Shown here in pieces: positions 6,288-7,443 of a stretch of 7,443 nucleotides of DNA (positions are counted from its first letter, which is position 1; every line of letters begins with the position of its first letter). Where the stretch lies: positions 3,746 through 11,188 of the forward strand of contig DGOD01000169.1 in NCBI GenBank assembly GCA_002389265.1. The letters run 5' to 3'. Made by a program: the position numbers and the translations under genes. The notes beneath the pieces were generated by a model. It was given only the letters and a program-made list of their open reading frames with translations, did no database searches and was not told the DNA's origin. Source of the stretch: Gammaproteobacteria bacterium UBA4475 (GTDB lineage Bacteria > Pseudomonadota > Gammaproteobacteria > Pseudomonadales > Azotimanducaceae).

Positions 6288-6310
6288 GCAAGATAGATTG
6301 TCTATCCTGC
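6288..6310. repeat. 23-base imperfect inverted repeat upstream of uppP
   Basis: GATAGA (6292-6297) and TCTATC (6301-6306) are perfectly inverted around TTG. One A/C mismatch further out (6291, 6307), the symmetry resumes with GCA (6288-6290) and TGC (6308-6310). Nine of ten positions pair. It lies 46 bases before the uppP start and is not followed by a T-tract, so it is more likely a regulator site or leader hairpin than a terminator. Confidence 0.45.
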
Positions 6311-6356
6311 CAGCGCTCGCTACACTCGCGCTTTCACCGACGCGCGGACCGCTTCA

Positions 6357-7154
6357 TTGGACATACTACACACTATCACTCTGGCTTTGATTCAAGGCTT
6401 AACTGAATTTTTGCCTATCTCAAGCTCTGCCCATCTGATTCTGCCGTTCCAGATTCTTGGCTGGCCTGATCAGGGACTCGCCTTCGACACCGCTGTTCAC
6501 CTCGGCTCACTCATCGCCGTTGTTTGGTACTTTCGAGTTGAGCTGTTCAATTTGATCAGCGCCACGTTGGCCTACCTGGTTTCGGGCAAACCCACCCAAG
6601 ACAGCCGCCTGGCCATCAATCTGTTCATCGGCAGCCTGCCCATCATTCCGGTCGGGCTACTGTTGAAAGACGTGGTGGAAATTAACCTGAGATCAATTGC
6701 TGTGATTGCCATCACGACTATCGCTTTTGGGCTGCTACTCTTGCTCGCGGACATGAAGGGACGTCAGACCAGGGCCGACACAGAGCTCACCTGGCGGCAG
6801 GCTCTGCTTATTGGTTTCGCTCAGTGCTTTGCCCTGGTTCCCGGTACTTCCCGCTCTGGCGTGACAATGACCGCCGCTTTATTCTGTGGCTTCAATCGCG
6901 AAAGCGCCTCAAGAATCTCGTTTTTACTCTCGATTCCAGCCATCGCTGGCGCAGCAACACTGAAGACTATCGATCTGGTCAGCAGCGACCTCAGTGTCGA
7001 CTGGCTGACGCTGGCACTGGGTTGCAGCCTTTCGGCCATCAGCGCTTATGTTTGTATCCGCTTGTTTCTCAATGTCATCAACCAGCTGGGCTTCCTGCCC
7101 TTTGTCATCTATCGCTTGGTTCTTGGCACCGCGCTGATTGCCTTGTTGTTATGA
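6357..7154 (+). CDS. uppP: undecaprenyl-diphosphate phosphatase UppP (BacA)
   Basis: UppP is an inner-membrane phosphatase that converts undecaprenyl diphosphate to undecaprenyl phosphate, renewing the lipid carrier for peptidoglycan and other surface polymers; extra dosage gives bacitracin resistance. The 265 residues are nearly all membrane segments. The first signature, QGLTEFLPISSSAHL (13-27), carries Glu17 and His26 of the active site. The second, VPGTSRSGVTM (161-171), carries Arg166. The motif GFNRESASRISFLLSIP (178-194) is also typical. The start is TTG: no ATG or GTG occurs nearby in frame, and M-D-I-L directly before the first signature matches homologues. A GGA lies 8 bases upstream. 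It converges on ssb with 7 bases between stops. A long alternative-frame reading on the same strand at 6824-7165 is a shadow. Confidence 0.96.
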   Translation: MDILHTITLALIQGLTEFLPISSSAHLILPFQILGWPDQGLAFDTAVHLGSLIAVVWYFRVELFNLISATLAYLVSGKPTQDSRLAINLFIGSLPIIPVGLLLKDVVEINLRSIAVIAITTIAFGLLLLLADMKGRQTRADTELTWRQALLIGFAQCFALVPGTSRSGVTMTAALFCGFNRESASRISFLLSIPAIAGAATLKTIDLVSSDLSVDWLTLALGCSLSAISAYVCIRLFLNVINQLGFLPFVIYRLVLGTALIALLL

Positions 7155-7161
7155 TGCCAGC

Positions 7162-7443
7162 CTAGAACGGAATGTCATCGTTGAAATCGTCTTTCGGTGG
7201 CGCAGCGTAGTCATTATTCTGCGTATTGCCCTGATTACCGCCGCCCCCATTGTAACCACTATTGCCGTTACCCCGGCTTTGATCATAGCCACCGTCGTTA
7301 CTGTTGCTACCGTATTCAGGCCGACCACCACCATTGTTGCCACCGCCGTCGCCACGACCGCCGAGCATTTGCATCTCATTGGCAATAATTTCGGTGGTAT
7401 AGTGTTTCTGACCATCCTTTTCCCACTGGTTGGTTCGCAACGC
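7162..7443 (-). CDS. ssb: single-stranded DNA-binding protein SSB, C-terminal part (5' end outside window)
   Basis: The frame stays open to the window edge, so the gene starts beyond 7443 and only the last 93 codons are present. The first visible residues, [10 protein letters not shown] then HYTTEI and MQMLGGR, match the end of the OB fold of gammaproteobacterial SSB. A disordered linker of about 55 residues rich in glycine, asparagine and serine follows. The final DDIPF (7165-7179) is the acidic tip that recruits repair and replication partners. SSB coats single-stranded DNA as a tetramer. An in-frame TTG or ATG inside this segment is not the true start, because the preserved sequence would then lack the OB fold. 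Regulation cannot be judged, since the upstream region is not in the window. Confidence 0.95.
   Translation of the reverse strand, partial: ALRTNQWEKDGQKHYTTEIIANEMQMLGGRGDGGGNNGGGRPEYGSNSNDGGYDQSRGNGNSGYNGGGGNQGNTQNNDYAAPPKDDFNDDIPF

Larger units (their letters stand above)
6193..6356. other. divergent intergenic region between the LON-domain gene and uppP
   Basis: These 164 bases carry no gene. The part next to the LON-domain gene is AT-rich and contains overlapping TATA-like hexamers for both directions. The rest is GC-rich with two inverted repeats: GCGGA/TCCGC (6242-6253) and the longer one at 6288-6310. If uppP is transcribed from the AT-rich end, both repeats would lie in a 5' leader of about 125 bases. 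Confidence 0.5.

Noticed and set aside
6824..7165. 113-residue open frame on the plus strand inside uppP
   Set aside because: It lies in another frame of a gene with clear motifs, has no membrane or family pattern, and has a composition typical of a shadow reading.
1..7443. Search for CRISPR repeats, tRNA genes, insertion-sequence ends and toxin-antitoxin or defence genes
   Set aside because: No spaced direct repeats, tRNA-like cloverleaf, transposase motif or defence-family motif was seen; nearly all the sequence is accounted for by housekeeping genes.

Overview
The window looks like an ordinary chromosomal housekeeping segment of a gammaproteobacterium. The evidence is the compact run nadD-rsfS-rlmH-mrdA-rodA, the YYARG-type 3-methyladenine DNA glycosylase, and an SSB ending in DDIPF. 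A free-living, possibly marine lineage near Cellvibrionales is a guess from the general look of UppP and SSB; nothing in the window fixes the genus. I see no mobile element, CRISPR array, tRNA or rRNA, and no convincing new multi-gene system.

Minus strand, 4680 down to 63: nadD, rsfS, rlmH, mrdA (PBP2) and rodA follow each other with gaps of 1 to about 35 bases, depending on the rsfS start chosen. They read as one operon. It links NAD synthesis (NadD), ribosome silencing and 23S rRNA modification (RsfS, RlmH), and the elongasome synthase pair: PBP2 transpeptidase and RodA glycosyltransferase. A further gene may begin at about 32 and run off the left edge.

Middle, 4681-6192: a 223-base intergenic region separates nadD from a divergent alkyladenine DNA glycosylase gene (4904-5593, plus). 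That gene converges on a stand-alone LON-domain protein (5590-6192, minus), and the two share a CTAG in which each strand reads its own TAG stop.

Right, 6193-7443: a 164-base divergent intergenic region holds a strong imperfect inverted repeat. It is followed by uppP (6357-7154, plus, TTG start), which supplies the undecaprenyl-phosphate carrier used by the wall machinery of the left operon. uppP converges, with a 7-base gap, on the 3' end of ssb (minus), whose DNA-binding domain lies mostly outside the window.

The observations worth checking are small. They are a probable PBP2 zinc site with a spacer insertion, an arginine in place of the DNA-intercalating tyrosine in the glycosylase, and operator-like dyads in the two divergent intergenic regions.
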